DNA from: Chroococcidiopsis sp. CCMEE 29
GTDB lineage: Bacteria; Cyanobacteriota; Cyanobacteriia; Cyanobacteriales; Chroococcidiopsidaceae
Assembly: GCF_023558375.1 (NCBI RefSeq)
Contig: NZ_CP083762.1
Coordinates: forward strand, 274,273 to 338,272
Reading direction: 5' to 3'
Length of the DNA stretch: 64,000 nucleotides
Both the position numbers and the translations under genes were made by a program. Position 1 is the stretch's first letter. Each line of letters starts with the position of its first letter. This document shows, one piece after another, positions 17,030 to 25,674 of this stretch. The notes under the pieces are model-generated. The model saw only the letters and a program-made list of their open reading frames with translations. It had not been told where the DNA came from and did no database searches.

Positions 17030-17590
17030 ATGGACTTTCCCATTTACACCATCGATACTGCCCCTGAAAAGTCCAAAGCAGCATTAGTTCATGCGAAACA
17101 GACATTTGGGTTTATTCCGAATCTAGAAGGGATTTTTGCCCAAGCCCCTGCATTGCTCAAAGGCTCAATGGCACTGTGGGATTTATTTGAAACCACTAGT
17201 TTCAGCCCAATCGAACAGCAAGTGATTTACTTGACAGTGAATTATGAACACGAATGTCATTACTGCATGGCAGCCCATTCTGGGTTGGCAAAGATGATTG
17301 GCATGTCGGCTGACGATATTCAAGCGCTTCGCAACGGTACAGCGCTGAGTGACCGAAAATTACAAGCGTTGCGTCATTTTACCCAACGAATGATTCAAGC
17401 GCGGGGTTGGGTTGACGAGTGTGAAATCGAGGAATTCTTAGCAGTGGGTTATACCCAACAGCAACTGCTGGAAGTTATTCTGGGGATTGCGATTAAAATC
17501 ATGCACAACTACACGAATCACATTGCTAAAACGCCACTGGATAAACCGTTCCAACCCTACGTTTGGTCAAAGCCTGCGCTGACAGTATAA
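17030..17590 (+). CDS. Carboxymuconolactone decarboxylase family protein (AhpD-like)
   Basis: Protein of 186 residues with the AhpD core: E74, then CHYCMAAH with the redox CxxC at residues 76-79 and His at 83. Such proteins act as peroxidases or thiol-dependent disulfide carriers against peroxides and reactive electrophiles. GGAGGCAAACACTA precedes the ATG. Upstream palindromes suggest repression relieved by an inducer. A hairpin at 17596 ends the unit. Confidence 0.9.
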   Translation: MDFPIYTIDTAPEKSKAALVHAKQTFGFIPNLEGIFAQAPALLKGSMALWDLFETTSFSPIEQQVIYLTVNYEHECHYCMAAHSGLAKMIGMSADDIQALRNGTALSDRKLQALRHFTQRMIQARGWVDECEIEEFLAVGYTQQQLLEVILGIAIKIMHNYTNHIAKTPLDKPFQPYVWSKPALTV

Positions 17591-17595
17591 AGATA

Positions 17596-17626
17596 AATCG
17601 CCTTCCAACTAACTAAAGAGGCGATT
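17596..17626 (+). terminator. Hairpin after AhpD-like gene
   Basis: Perfect 8-bp stem AATCGCCT/AGGCGATT with a 15-base loop, six bases after the stop codon. It has no proper T-run, so termination is likely but not certain. Confidence 0.5.
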
Positions 17627-17709
17627 GCGTTGTGCTCATCGCGTGCAGTTGCCTCTCAGCTTAACCTTGCACACAACTGACTGTAGAAGTGATGTAGAAG
17701 AGTTGATGA

Positions 17710-17760
17710 ATCATGGGCTGGCAAGAATCATGGGCTGGCAAGAATCATGGGCTGGCAAGA
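17710..17760. repeat. Three tandem 17-bp repeats
   Basis: The unit ATCATGGGCTGGCAAGA occurs three times head to tail without mismatch. It is immediately followed by CATAAACGTTTATG (17771-17784), a perfect 14-bp palindrome that nearly recurs at 15792. No gene spans the repeats. Confidence 0.85.
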
Positions 17761-17881
17761 TGAATAAAGCCATAAACGTTTATGAATTCATGCGTGCGTG
17801 GACGGCGTGGACGGTTTACGATTTGTGGAAATCTTCTTCCTTTCACCCCTTCAGCGGAGATGCGGCAAGTGAGTAAATATA

Positions 17882-18061
17882 AGATGCAGAGGATTGAGAG
17901 AAAGCATTTGACATTCAGAACAAGAATCAAACGATTAGCAAGGAAAACAATTTGCTTCTCTAAATCGATTCAAATGCATGATTTAGTGATTGGGCTATTC
18001 ATTAACAAGTATGAATTTGGGGTAGAGATTTGAGCTAATTCAACTCATCTACAACACTACC
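17882..18061 (+). mobile_element. IS1-family 3' fragment
   Basis: The last third of InsB is readable (RIERKHLTFRTRIKRLARKT, MHDLVIGLFINKYEFGVEI) followed by an IS1-type end (ACAACACTACC). Everything upstream of it is missing. Confidence 0.8.
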
Positions 18062-18098
18062 CCCTACCCTACCATCTCCACTTTTTGCCACACAACCA

Positions 18099-18142
18099 GA
18101 AATCTCTTGTCTGAATCATCAGATTGATGAACGGGAGATTTC
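18099..18142. terminator. Hairpin downstream of the peptide gene
   Basis: GAAATCTC and GAGATTTC form a perfect 8-bp stem with a 28-base loop that holds a smaller hairpin. It lies about 165 bases beyond the end of the minus-strand peptide gene and could end that transcript. No clear T-run. Confidence 0.35.
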
Positions 18143-18306
18143 CTCCGCCCAATCAGTGTCAATTCCTGATGTCTAACTGTTGCAATAGCCAAGTCTAGCT
18201 AGCCTTGGAGCTTTTTTGGAGCTTTGATTTTACAGGGGTTAGACACTCAAGGATGTTGATTGTGATATCAAGTTTGATCCATTGAAAGGACGGATAACGG
18301 AATAGA

Positions 18307-18492
18307 TCAGACACCGGGAATGATGTCTGCTGGAAGTCCTTGCTCGAATTCCTTGACCAAGTTGCCGTCCAACTCTAGCTCGATGTCATTTAAGACTTGG
18401 AACAAGATATCGGAGCTATCTTCAGTCAGGCAACCGGTGAAATCTGGCCTCAAAGACTGCTGCTCGATAGTTGTAGTTGTTGTATTCATCAT
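18307..18492 (-). CDS. 61-residue peptide, possible modified-peptide precursor
   Basis: Not a family I recognise. A perfect anti-16S match (AAGGAGG) sits five bases before the ATG, which argues strongly for translation. The sequence starts MMNTTTTTIEQQSLRPDFTG, has one Cys (residue 21), an acidic helical middle (SSDILFQVLNDIELELDGNL) and a short tail QGLPADIIPGV. No signal peptide or membrane segment. It is the last gene of a minus-strand run, 79 bases after the putative diiron enzyme. By position and shape (acidic leader, short tail) it could be a substrate or carrier peptide for the upstream enzymes; a small accessory subunit is the alternative. Confidence 0.7.
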   Translation of the reverse strand: MMNTTTTTIEQQSLRPDFTGCLTEDSSDILFQVLNDIELELDGNLVKEFEQGLPADIIPGV

Positions 18493-18571
18493 TGCATCCT
18501 CCTTAGGGTTGTTTGGAAAGTACAGTCAAGAGTGCCTAATATAGGCTGTCCTTGGCTCTTGGGTTATTTTG

Positions 18572-19435
18572 TCAGGGTTGAAAATCAGCTCTCGCTCGTA
18601 GGCGGGTATGCGATTCTAGTGGTCTCAATACATCCTGAAGTTCCTCCTCTGATATGTAGTCCTGCTTGGATGGGCTGAAGCATAGCAGTGCGGTTTTGTA
18701 ACAGGCGCTTGCCACGCGGATACGCTCTTGGGGAGCAAGCCCTGCAACCATATCAACCGTTTCCTCCACATGCTCTACATCAGAACCAACACAACTGTGT
18801 ACGCGCAGACAGCGGGTAGCTTGGATGCCCGGTTGTAGCAGAGCCTCCACTGCCTGGATGTACTCCTCTTTGATGCCTATCGCCATGCGTTCCATCGTAT
18901 AGCAATAGCCAACACAACCAATCGGATCTGGAGCCCGTACACTCCGATTGAAGTAATCCACCAAAGCCACTGCGGCAGGGGGAACAAGTGCTTCCACCAC
19001 TGCCTCGGCTTTATATCCCATCGACTGGATATCGAGCAGGGCAAGTTGGTCGTGACCCCTTTCCTCTCTGGCTTTCTGTGCAGCCCACTGCGCCAAACTC
19101 TGGTAACCAGAGGCAGCAAAGCGCTGGGCAGCTTCCTTCATCAGTTGTGGGGTGAAGTGGGTCATGTGGTAAAGACCCGCCAGTCGCCATATCCAGCGCA
19201 GACGGCTCAAGGCAGGTGGTCTGCTGCTCGACGACACAGTGCTCCTTGCAAATGCTATGGCTCCATCCAAGAGCTTCCGGGTTGTAGCTACGCTGCCCGC
19301 ACCGACCATCTGTCGGATAAAGGGATTGCTGCTCCCCGCAGAACCGGGTTGATGTAACCAAGCGCGGTTGGCAGTCGCCACCACCGCTTTGTCAGGTGTA
19401 ACACACGCCCATTCAATATCAATTAAAGAAGTCAT
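18572..19435 (-). CDS. Heme-oxygenase-like putative diiron oxidase
   Basis: All-helical protein of 287 residues. Spaced acidic and His residues match the HO-like diiron oxidase/oxygenase (HDO) pattern: H90/H93 in LYHMTHFTPQ, E124/E125 and H128 in REERGHDQL, E182 in TMERMAIGI, then H213, D219 and H222 in HSCVGSDVEHVEE. Known HDOs (UndA, SznF, BesC, CADD) use iron and oxygen for C-C cleavage, N-oxygenation or related reactions on amino acids or acids. Its start is 33 bases after the PLP decarboxylase stop, so the two are translationally close and likely act on one pathway. The assignment rests on motifs only. Confidence 0.7.
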   Translation of the reverse strand: MTSLIDIEWACVTPDKAVVATANRAWLHQPGSAGSSNPFIRQMVGAGSVATTRKLLDGAIAFARSTVSSSSRPPALSRLRWIWRLAGLYHMTHFTPQLMKEAAQRFAASGYQSLAQWAAQKAREERGHDQLALLDIQSMGYKAEAVVEALVPPAAVALVDYFNRSVRAPDPIGCVGYCYTMERMAIGIKEEYIQAVEALLQPGIQATRCLRVHSCVGSDVEHVEETVDMVAGLAPQERIRVASACYKTALLCFSPSKQDYISEEELQDVLRPLESHTRLRARADFQP

Positions 19436-19468
19436 AACGCAATTTTCAACTATTTTGACACTAGAACA

Positions 19469-20905
19469 TCAATCACTTCCATCTATTAAGAACTCCTCTG
19501 CTTCACACCGCATGAGTTGCCACAGTGCTTCGACATGATGGCTTTCGGTAAGTTCTGCTCCAATAGAAACACGCACCGTCCAGCGACCTTTTAGTTTTGC
19601 TGTTGTTAAGTAAGCTTTACCAGAAAGATTTATCCGCGATACCCACTCAAGGGTGTGAGTGTCTACTTCATCAGGGGTCATACCTGATGGAACATAGCGC
19701 ACGCATACGGTTTGCAGGGGTACGGGTGCAAGGCGCTCCCAGTTTGGCGTCGCGTCTACCTGTTCGCGCAACCACTGAGCGTTCTCGAGATCGCAGCGCA
19801 ATCGCTCTCGCAATCGAATCACACCTTCAGAGCGAATCAGAAGCCAAAGTTTCAATGCGCGGAACCGTCTACTTAGGGGAATTCCCCAGTCACGGAAGTT
19901 CTTCACTTGACCATCCGCAGTTGTTTGCAGGTAACTAGGGTTGGTAGACATAACGCGGGTTAGATGTTCGGGGTCACGCACATAGTACAAGGAGCAATCA
20001 AAGGCAGCGCCTAACCATTTGTGCGGATTCCAGACAAGGGAATCAGCTTCCTCGACACCTGACCACATGTGGCGACACTCCGGCAAAATCATCGCGCTCC
20101 CAGCAAGTGCGGCGTCTACATGCAGCCACAATCCATAAGTTTGAGCAATATAAGCTATCTTATCCAAAGGGTCAAGGGCGGTGGTAGCAGTAGTACCGAT
20201 AGTGGCAACAACAGCGCACGGACGTAAGCCGCATTCCATATCAGTTTTGATTGCAAGCTCTAAAGTGTCCACCCGCATCGCGTGTTTGTCATCGGTTTCG
20301 ATACTCCGCACATTCATCCGACCAAATCCAGCTAGTAATGCTGCCTTTTCTATCGAACTATGAGACTGGTCAGAGGTGTAAACAACCAGCGGGGATGGTT
20401 CTGCTTGCAAACCGCCTCGAACTTGAGCATGATTCGTGATGCGCTCTCGGGCACATAACAGCGCCACCAAGTTTGCAGTAGAGGCGGTGTCATGAATTAC
20501 GCCCACAAAATTTTCTGGTAAGCCGACAAGTTGGCGCATCCAGTCAACGACCACTTCCTCAAGCTCAGTTGCAGCCGGACTTGTTTGCCAGCTCATCCCC
20601 TGTACACCAAGACCAGTACTTAGAATGTCTCCTAGGACTGAAGCTAAACTTGCGTTCGCAGGGAAGTAGGCGAAGAAGTTGGGGTGATTCCAGTGGGTTA
20701 AGCCCGGTATGATTATACTTTCTAAATCTTCGAGGAGGCTTATATCAAGAGATTCACTAATTTCTGGTGGTTTCTTGGGTAACCTAGCGCGGATTGTTCC
20801 TGGTTCGAGCCGAGACATAACAGGAAACTCGCCAATTTTAGTGCGGTAATCTGCAATCCAGTTGATTAACTGATGACCTATACGCTGAAATTCCTCGGGT
20901 GTCAT
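19469..20905 (-). CDS. PLP-dependent group II decarboxylase, aromatic amino acid type
   Basis: Protein of 478 residues, usual length for aromatic-L-amino-acid decarboxylases. The family block THWNHPNFFAYFPANAS is at residues 70-86. H182 in DQSHSSIEKA stacks on the cofactor, D264 in HVDAALAG binds the pyridine nitrogen, and K296 in WNPHKWLG forms the Schiff base. It would convert an aromatic amino acid (Trp, Tyr, Phe or a derivative) to the amine in the cytoplasm. First enzyme gene of a compact minus-strand run with the HO-like enzyme and the peptide. An IS6 remnant lies directly upstream and may have separated it from the exporter genes. Confidence 0.92.
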   Translation of the reverse strand: MTPEEFQRIGHQLINWIADYRTKIGEFPVMSRLEPGTIRARLPKKPPEISESLDISLLEDLESIIIPGLTHWNHPNFFAYFPANASLASVLGDILSTGLGVQGMSWQTSPAATELEEVVVDWMRQLVGLPENFVGVIHDTASTANLVALLCARERITNHAQVRGGLQAEPSPLVVYTSDQSHSSIEKAALLAGFGRMNVRSIETDDKHAMRVDTLELAIKTDMECGLRPCAVVATIGTTATTALDPLDKIAYIAQTYGLWLHVDAALAGSAMILPECRHMWSGVEEADSLVWNPHKWLGAAFDCSLYYVRDPEHLTRVMSTNPSYLQTTADGQVKNFRDWGIPLSRRFRALKLWLLIRSEGVIRLRERLRCDLENAQWLREQVDATPNWERLAPVPLQTVCVRYVPSGMTPDEVDTHTLEWVSRINLSGKAYLTTAKLKGRWTVRVSIGAELTESHHVEALWQLMRCEAEEFLIDGSD

Positions 20906-20947
20906 GACAATTTTTGGTTTTTAAACTTATATTTAATACAACATTTT

Positions 20948-21185
20948 TTTGATAGAGCGATGATCTGGCTCAACCATGTTATTGAGATATTTATTCTGTC
21001 GAAGTTCACAATTAGAGGTTAAGTCTTTGACTACTTTGAGTTCGTCATCTGCTTTGGGATAAGCAGCATTTTTATCCACATTAATCACTCGTGGTCAGCA
21101 GGTGTGAGCCGCTCTCAATGCTTTACGAAAGAACCTGTTGACTGCTCTTTATATCCCGTTTGGCATTCAACATGGGTAGCAAAGA
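20948..21185 (-). pseudogene. IS6-family transposase remnant
   Basis: Minus-strand frames with stops read LRQNKYLNNMVEPDHRSI (IS6 C-terminal region) and, upstream, words matching RVITVDKNAAYPKAIE with stops. It is a badly decayed piece lying between the decarboxylase and the MATE exporter. Confidence 0.7.
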
Positions 21186-21220
21186 TGAAAAGAGTGCTAG
21201 TAATTAATACTCAGTTCATT

Positions 21221-22609
21221 CTACAAACCATTTCCAGTTTTTGCAACACTACCTTTTGAGGTCAGGTTACGAAAGCGCCAAGTGAAGACCCCTGATGTGA
21301 TCGCCACACCAATTGACAGTCCCAGCCACAAACCCGTACCGCCCAAGCCTAAGTGAAATCCTAGCAAACAGCCACTTGTCAACCCGATACACCAATAGGT
21401 CAGGAAACTCAGCAACATCGGTATGCGAGTATCCTGAAGTCCTTGCAGTGCTCCATAAGCAGTCTTTTGCATACCATCAAAGATTTGTGCCACAGCCGCA
21501 GCGGTGAGCATAGGTATCCCCAGTGCCAGAATAGTTGCATTCTCCGGGTTGCGAATATCTATATACAGCCTAATCACTTGCTGAGGAAACAGGAGTAGAA
21601 CGATCGTCATCAGTGCCATAAACCCTGCACCGATGCTGATGCTGACATACCCCGCCCGTCGCACACCCTCAAGGTTTTTTTGTCCGCGCCACTGACCCAC
21701 ACGAGCGGTCGTGGCATAGGACATTCCCAAAGGCACCATGAAGATCAGGTTAATTGTTTGAAAAACAATCTGGTGCGCTGCCAGCACATCAGTCCCCAGT
21801 ATGCCCATGAGGTAGGTGACCACAGTAAATAATCCAATCTCCAAGGCAGAAAACACTCCTATCGGTACACCAATCCGTACCAACTCCCAAAGAATTCGCG
21901 GCTTCATCCGATACAAATTCTGAAATAGGTGGTACGTTCTTAGTTGCTTATGTTTGAGTATATAGACGACTAAAGCCAGAAACATACCCCAGAAGGTGAG
22001 GACACTTGCCAACGCCAGACCCGCTAGCTCCATTCGTGGAAATCCAAACTTGCCAAATCCCAAGACGTAGTTGCCTACAATGTTGAAGAGCGTCCCTGCG
22101 ATGACAATCACCATTACTGGACGGGCATGAGAGAGTGCAGATACAACGCCTCTTAGCATGGCAAACCCCAAGGCTGGGAAAAACCCCCACAGCATGATAT
22201 CCAGATAGACATTTGCCAAAGTGACAGTCGTAGCTGCTTGCCCAAGCTGACGCATGAACAAATCTATGTGCCCAATCAGGAACATCATGGGGATTGCTAG
22301 GAACAGCGACAGCCAAAACCCCTGACGCGTGACCTGTTCGACTCGTGTTTTCTGACCCGCTCCGTAAGCCTCTGCCGCGAGCGCGCTGACTCCCATGACA
22401 ACCCCACTAGCAGTGACAACCAGTGCAAAAAAGGTCATTGCTGCTAATGCCCCTGCTGCCAGGGTTTCTCGTCCTAAGTGACCCATAATTACCGTATCTA
22501 CGAAACCTATAGCCAGTTGAGTGACTTGAGCACTTGCTAAAGGAATGGCGAGTCGCAAAAATTCCCTAATTTCTGTGCGTACATTTGATTGAGAAAATAC
22601 TGAGGTCAT
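21221..22609 (-). CDS. MATE family efflux transporter
   Basis: Inner-membrane multidrug and toxin extrusion protein of 462 residues with twelve predicted membrane helices, such as ASAQVTQLAIGFVDTVIMGH and PALGFAMLRGVVSALSHARP. It uses a Na+ or H+ gradient to expel cationic or amphipathic compounds. NorM-like by overall sequence pattern. On the same strand as the MFS exporter and AraC regulator upstream and the decarboxylase downstream, it could export an amine-derived product made by that pathway. Confidence 0.93.
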   Translation of the reverse strand: MTSVFSQSNVRTEIREFLRLAIPLASAQVTQLAIGFVDTVIMGHLGRETLAAGALAAMTFFALVVTASGVVMGVSALAAEAYGAGQKTRVEQVTRQGFWLSLFLAIPMMFLIGHIDLFMRQLGQAATTVTLANVYLDIMLWGFFPALGFAMLRGVVSALSHARPVMVIVIAGTLFNIVGNYVLGFGKFGFPRMELAGLALASVLTFWGMFLALVVYILKHKQLRTYHLFQNLYRMKPRILWELVRIGVPIGVFSALEIGLFTVVTYLMGILGTDVLAAHQIVFQTINLIFMVPLGMSYATTARVGQWRGQKNLEGVRRAGYVSISIGAGFMALMTIVLLLFPQQVIRLYIDIRNPENATILALGIPMLTAAAVAQIFDGMQKTAYGALQGLQDTRIPMLLSFLTYWCIGLTSGCLLGFHLGLGGTGLWLGLSIGVAITSGVFTWRFRNLTSKGSVAKTGNGL

Positions 22610-22752
22610 AACAACGTACCTGCCGAACGACTAATTCACTCGGATAAAAGCGACGGAATTGCTCCGCAGTGCAACATGAAGGGTGGAATTCTTAGCTGGA
22701 AAGAGCATCGCCTAACTCTCTCGTTTGCGCTTCAACCATTCAACTTGAGGCA

Positions 22753-24168
22753 CTAGCAAGCAGATTCACCCTGTTTTGAAACGTTTTGGCGAGCGAGCAT
22801 CCATAACATGATGAGACCGCAGATGGTGCTCAAAGCCACAATGATCCAAGCGTTGTGAGCAACAGTTGGGGATTGATCAAGTGCCCAGCCTCCAAGAAGT
22901 GGTCCGATGAAGTAGCCGATTGCCCAACATTGATAACTCATCGCTGTGTAAACCCCACGCAGTGTCTCAGGCGCAATCTCAGCAAGAAATGTGGATGCAA
23001 AGGGCCTGTAGATCACCGTCGCAATTCCCAATAGCCCAAGTGTTCCCATTTTATAGGGCAGTGGAACAGATGCTAAGCCTCCCATGCCCCATACGAGGAG
23101 AAAGCCAAGTCCCCACAAACCCATTGAAAGCATCAACGGACGCGCCCAACCCCAAGAACCTAGGGCAGACGCAATCGGGACTTGTAGGATTGCTCCCAGC
23201 CCGACGTAGCACAGGGTAAACAAACTTGCGATATTGACTGGAGAAGCGCTGATTCCTGCAGTAGTATCTGAATCATGAAGGGATAGAAAGTTCGTAAAGT
23301 AAAGTGGCATTGTCTCGTTGACGAGCGCAAGATAAGTCACAAACAAAGAATTCACCGCTATGAAGATCAGCAGCCGCCGATCTTTAAGAGCAATCAGCCA
23401 TCCAGATGTGGTTTCATCGCTCTGCACGTGATTCTGTCGAGTTTCTACAATCGCGGTCAGAATCAATCCTAGAAACACGAGAAAGATCAGACTACCGATC
23501 GCGAACAGCATCGATACATTGCCCATGCGATTGAGGAGAACTTCACCGCCTAAAATCCCAGCTCCAACACCCAGGCTCTCTGCAACTACTGAAACGGCAA
23601 ATCCGTTATGACGGTCTTCAGGAGTCGTCACATCCATTATTGCCGTATCTGCTGCCGTCCAATACAATCCAAGACTTAACCCTACTAACAAGTTTGCTAC
23701 TATGAACAGGAGTAAATCATGGGCGAACGTCAGTACGACACACGACAAAGCAGCCAGTCCAGTCCCCAACAACAAGGTTCCCTTTCGTCCAAATCGCTGA
23801 GAATCTGTCAGGATTCCCCCTAAAACGTTTCCAACTGCTCCTGCTAATGAGCTGCTGCCAACCCCAACCCCAACTGCTGTGGCTGACAAACCAAAATAGT
23901 TCACAAAAATAATCGGAGCATGAAATTGAATGATCCCAACACCCCCCGCTTGGTACAGCCCCCGACCGACGGCTTGCAGCCAAACTTGGCGATTCAACCT
24001 TGCGAGCAAAGATAGCCAACTCATCATAAGCGAAAAGCGATCAATGCCTTTCGCAGCCTTAGTCGTGACTGTGGCTTCAGTCCTATCCTTTCGATGAATG
24101 ATAGTGGCTAATTCTCCACTTTGCTCACGAGTCCTATTTGTAAAATTTTCCTTTCCTAGCAACGTCAT
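22753..24168 (-). CDS. MFS transporter
   Basis: Major facilitator of about 471 residues with twelve predicted helices. The loop 2-3 signature is recognisable as GGILTDSQRFGRKGTLLLG. The ATG at 24168 follows AGGAGG, though the gap of two bases is short; an in-frame start at 24192 or a later Met pair near 24030 are alternatives. It lies between the AraC regulator and the MATE exporter. MFS exporters next to AraC regulators are common in cyanobacterial siderophore and metabolite loci, so an export role is likely. Confidence 0.9.
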   Translation of the reverse strand: MTLLGKENFTNRTREQSGELATIIHRKDRTEATVTTKAAKGIDRFSLMMSWLSLLARLNRQVWLQAVGRGLYQAGGVGIIQFHAPIIFVNYFGLSATAVGVGVGSSSLAGAVGNVLGGILTDSQRFGRKGTLLLGTGLAALSCVVLTFAHDLLLFIVANLLVGLSLGLYWTAADTAIMDVTTPEDRHNGFAVSVVAESLGVGAGILGGEVLLNRMGNVSMLFAIGSLIFLVFLGLILTAIVETRQNHVQSDETTSGWLIALKDRRLLIFIAVNSLFVTYLALVNETMPLYFTNFLSLHDSDTTAGISASPVNIASLFTLCYVGLGAILQVPIASALGSWGWARPLMLSMGLWGLGFLLVWGMGGLASVPLPYKMGTLGLLGIATVIYRPFASTFLAEIAPETLRGVYTAMSYQCWAIGYFIGPLLGGWALDQSPTVAHNAWIIVALSTICGLIMLWMLARQNVSKQGESAC

Positions 24169-24367
24169 TACCTCCTGACAGTCAAGCAACAATTTCTGTC
24201 AAAAAAACGTTGTCGAAATTGCATATAAGAAAAGCATTGACATAACCACTGCCCATGCTTTTGATTGTGCGAGGAACTACGCTGACTAGTCTTGGACGTT
24301 TCTCCGATTTTCAGGACATTCCTACAACAAGATCGGGAGATTTCTCCAGTACCAGTCGTGCAACCTG

Positions 24368-25288
24368 CTATGCTTGCTGGCGGAGTTGCCTGGGAGACAC
24401 GCCTAATAGCCGACGCAAATGACGTGTCAGATGGCTCTGGTCATAGAATCCTACCGCAATGGCAATGTCGGCAATTGACAACTCGCTACTGAGCAACAAT
24501 TCTTTAGCCTGCTCAACCCGCTGCTTCAAGCGATACTGATGCGGAGATAACCCGGTACTTTGACGAAACAGGCTATAAAAATGAGACTGGCTCATCTCCA
24601 CCTCGTTGGCGATCACCTCCAACGACACATCCTCTGCCAGATGCTCATTGATATAGTCAATTGCTCGTTTAAGCTTTCGTTTGGCTAGACCTCCTATATA
24701 CTCTCGGAGGTTAGGTTTCTGCGTGGAATAATTCCGTAATAGATAAGCTAGCAGTGCAGTAATCAGAGAGTCCGTGTAGAGCCGTCCACCCAATCCATTC
24801 GATTCAAGCTCCGTCTTGAATGCAAGTCCAACTCCGTGGATGAGCGGATCGTGTTTGACGAAGTGTGGCACAAGTTCAACGTCATCTTGCTCGAGCGCTT
24901 CAAGGGCATGGTGAGCAAGCAAGGTAGGTTCAAGTCCAAGAATAATGAAACTATGTTCGGTATCCCATCTCGCACTGTATGAAATACCAGCCGGAACGAT
25001 GATAATATCGCCCGCGCTAAATTGAGCACTTTGGAAGCAACCATCAATGGTTTGCTCTACCTGCGTTGAAGGGGGAATTTCAGTGTTAATGACGACTAAG
25101 TGCTGCTTGAAATAAACGGTTGGAAATTCGTCAGGTGGGTAACGATAATAATGCAGGCAGATACCATTCCAGCCTGCGTCATGGCTAGAGAGGGCAGCCC
25201 CACGAGGATGTATTTGTAAAGCATCCTTCTCCTTAGTGAAGTCAACAATTAAAGACCGCTTTTCCAGCATTCCTGTTGGTTCTCTCAC
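24368..25288 (-). CDS. AraC-family transcriptional regulator
   Basis: Protein of 306 residues with an N-terminal cupin-like sensor part (PAGISYSARWDTEHSFIILG) and a C-terminal double helix-turn-helix: first HTH SLEVIANEVEMSQSHFYSLF, second HTH SIADIAIAVGFYDQSHLTRH. The start may be the GTG at 25288 or the ATG at 25270. Same strand and upstream of the MFS, MATE, decarboxylase, HO-like and peptide genes, so it is the likely regulator of that set. Confidence 0.93.
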   Translation of the reverse strand: MREPTGMLEKRSLIVDFTKEKDALQIHPRGAALSSHDAGWNGICLHYYRYPPDEFPTVYFKQHLVVINTEIPPSTQVEQTIDGCFQSAQFSAGDIIIVPAGISYSARWDTEHSFIILGLEPTLLAHHALEALEQDDVELVPHFVKHDPLIHGVGLAFKTELESNGLGGRLYTDSLITALLAYLLRNYSTQKPNLREYIGGLAKRKLKRAIDYINEHLAEDVSLEVIANEVEMSQSHFYSLFRQSTGLSPHQYRLKQRVEQAKELLLSSELSIADIAIAVGFYDQSHLTRHLRRLLGVSPRQLRQQA

Positions 25289-25371
25289 TGTGCTTAATGT
25301 GATTTTACACGAGACTGTTTCTAAATAAAAACTTAAGCAGATGGGAGGGCTAAGGAACTACTTCAAAGTAG

Positions 25372-25674
25372 CTAGGTGGAATTAAACTTAAAACGCTCCA
25401 CCGTATAACCACCTTTGACGCTACGAGCTTCCATTCCATCCATGATTGCCAGGGCTAAATCATATTCATCCTCGAACATACGTCCGGCAATTTCATGTGT
25501 CTTGAGTTGATGCCATTGCTCCTCAATCCGGTTCATTTCGGAGCAATATGGAGGCAAGAAGAACAGGAATAAACCCCCAGAACGCTCCTGGTTGCCACTG
25601 TTGGCGAGTTAGGTGGCTCGTATGCAAGGAACCATTATCTTGCACTACCACTGTCATCCGTCCGGTTCTGAATT
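25372..25674 (-). mobile_element. IS630-family 3' fragment
   Basis: Minus-strand C-terminal half of a DDE transposase: VVVQDNGSLHTSHLTRQQWQ, a one-base frameshift, then PPYCSEMNRIEEQWHQLKTH. It matches the plus-strand fragment at 32281 and, more loosely, the one at 27294. Confidence 0.85.

Noticed and set aside
18307-24192. Siderophore NIS-synthetase cluster
   Set aside because: AraC, MFS and decarboxylase genes fit superficially, but there is no IucA/IucC-type synthetase or lysine monooxygenase, and the decarboxylase looks aromatic-type.
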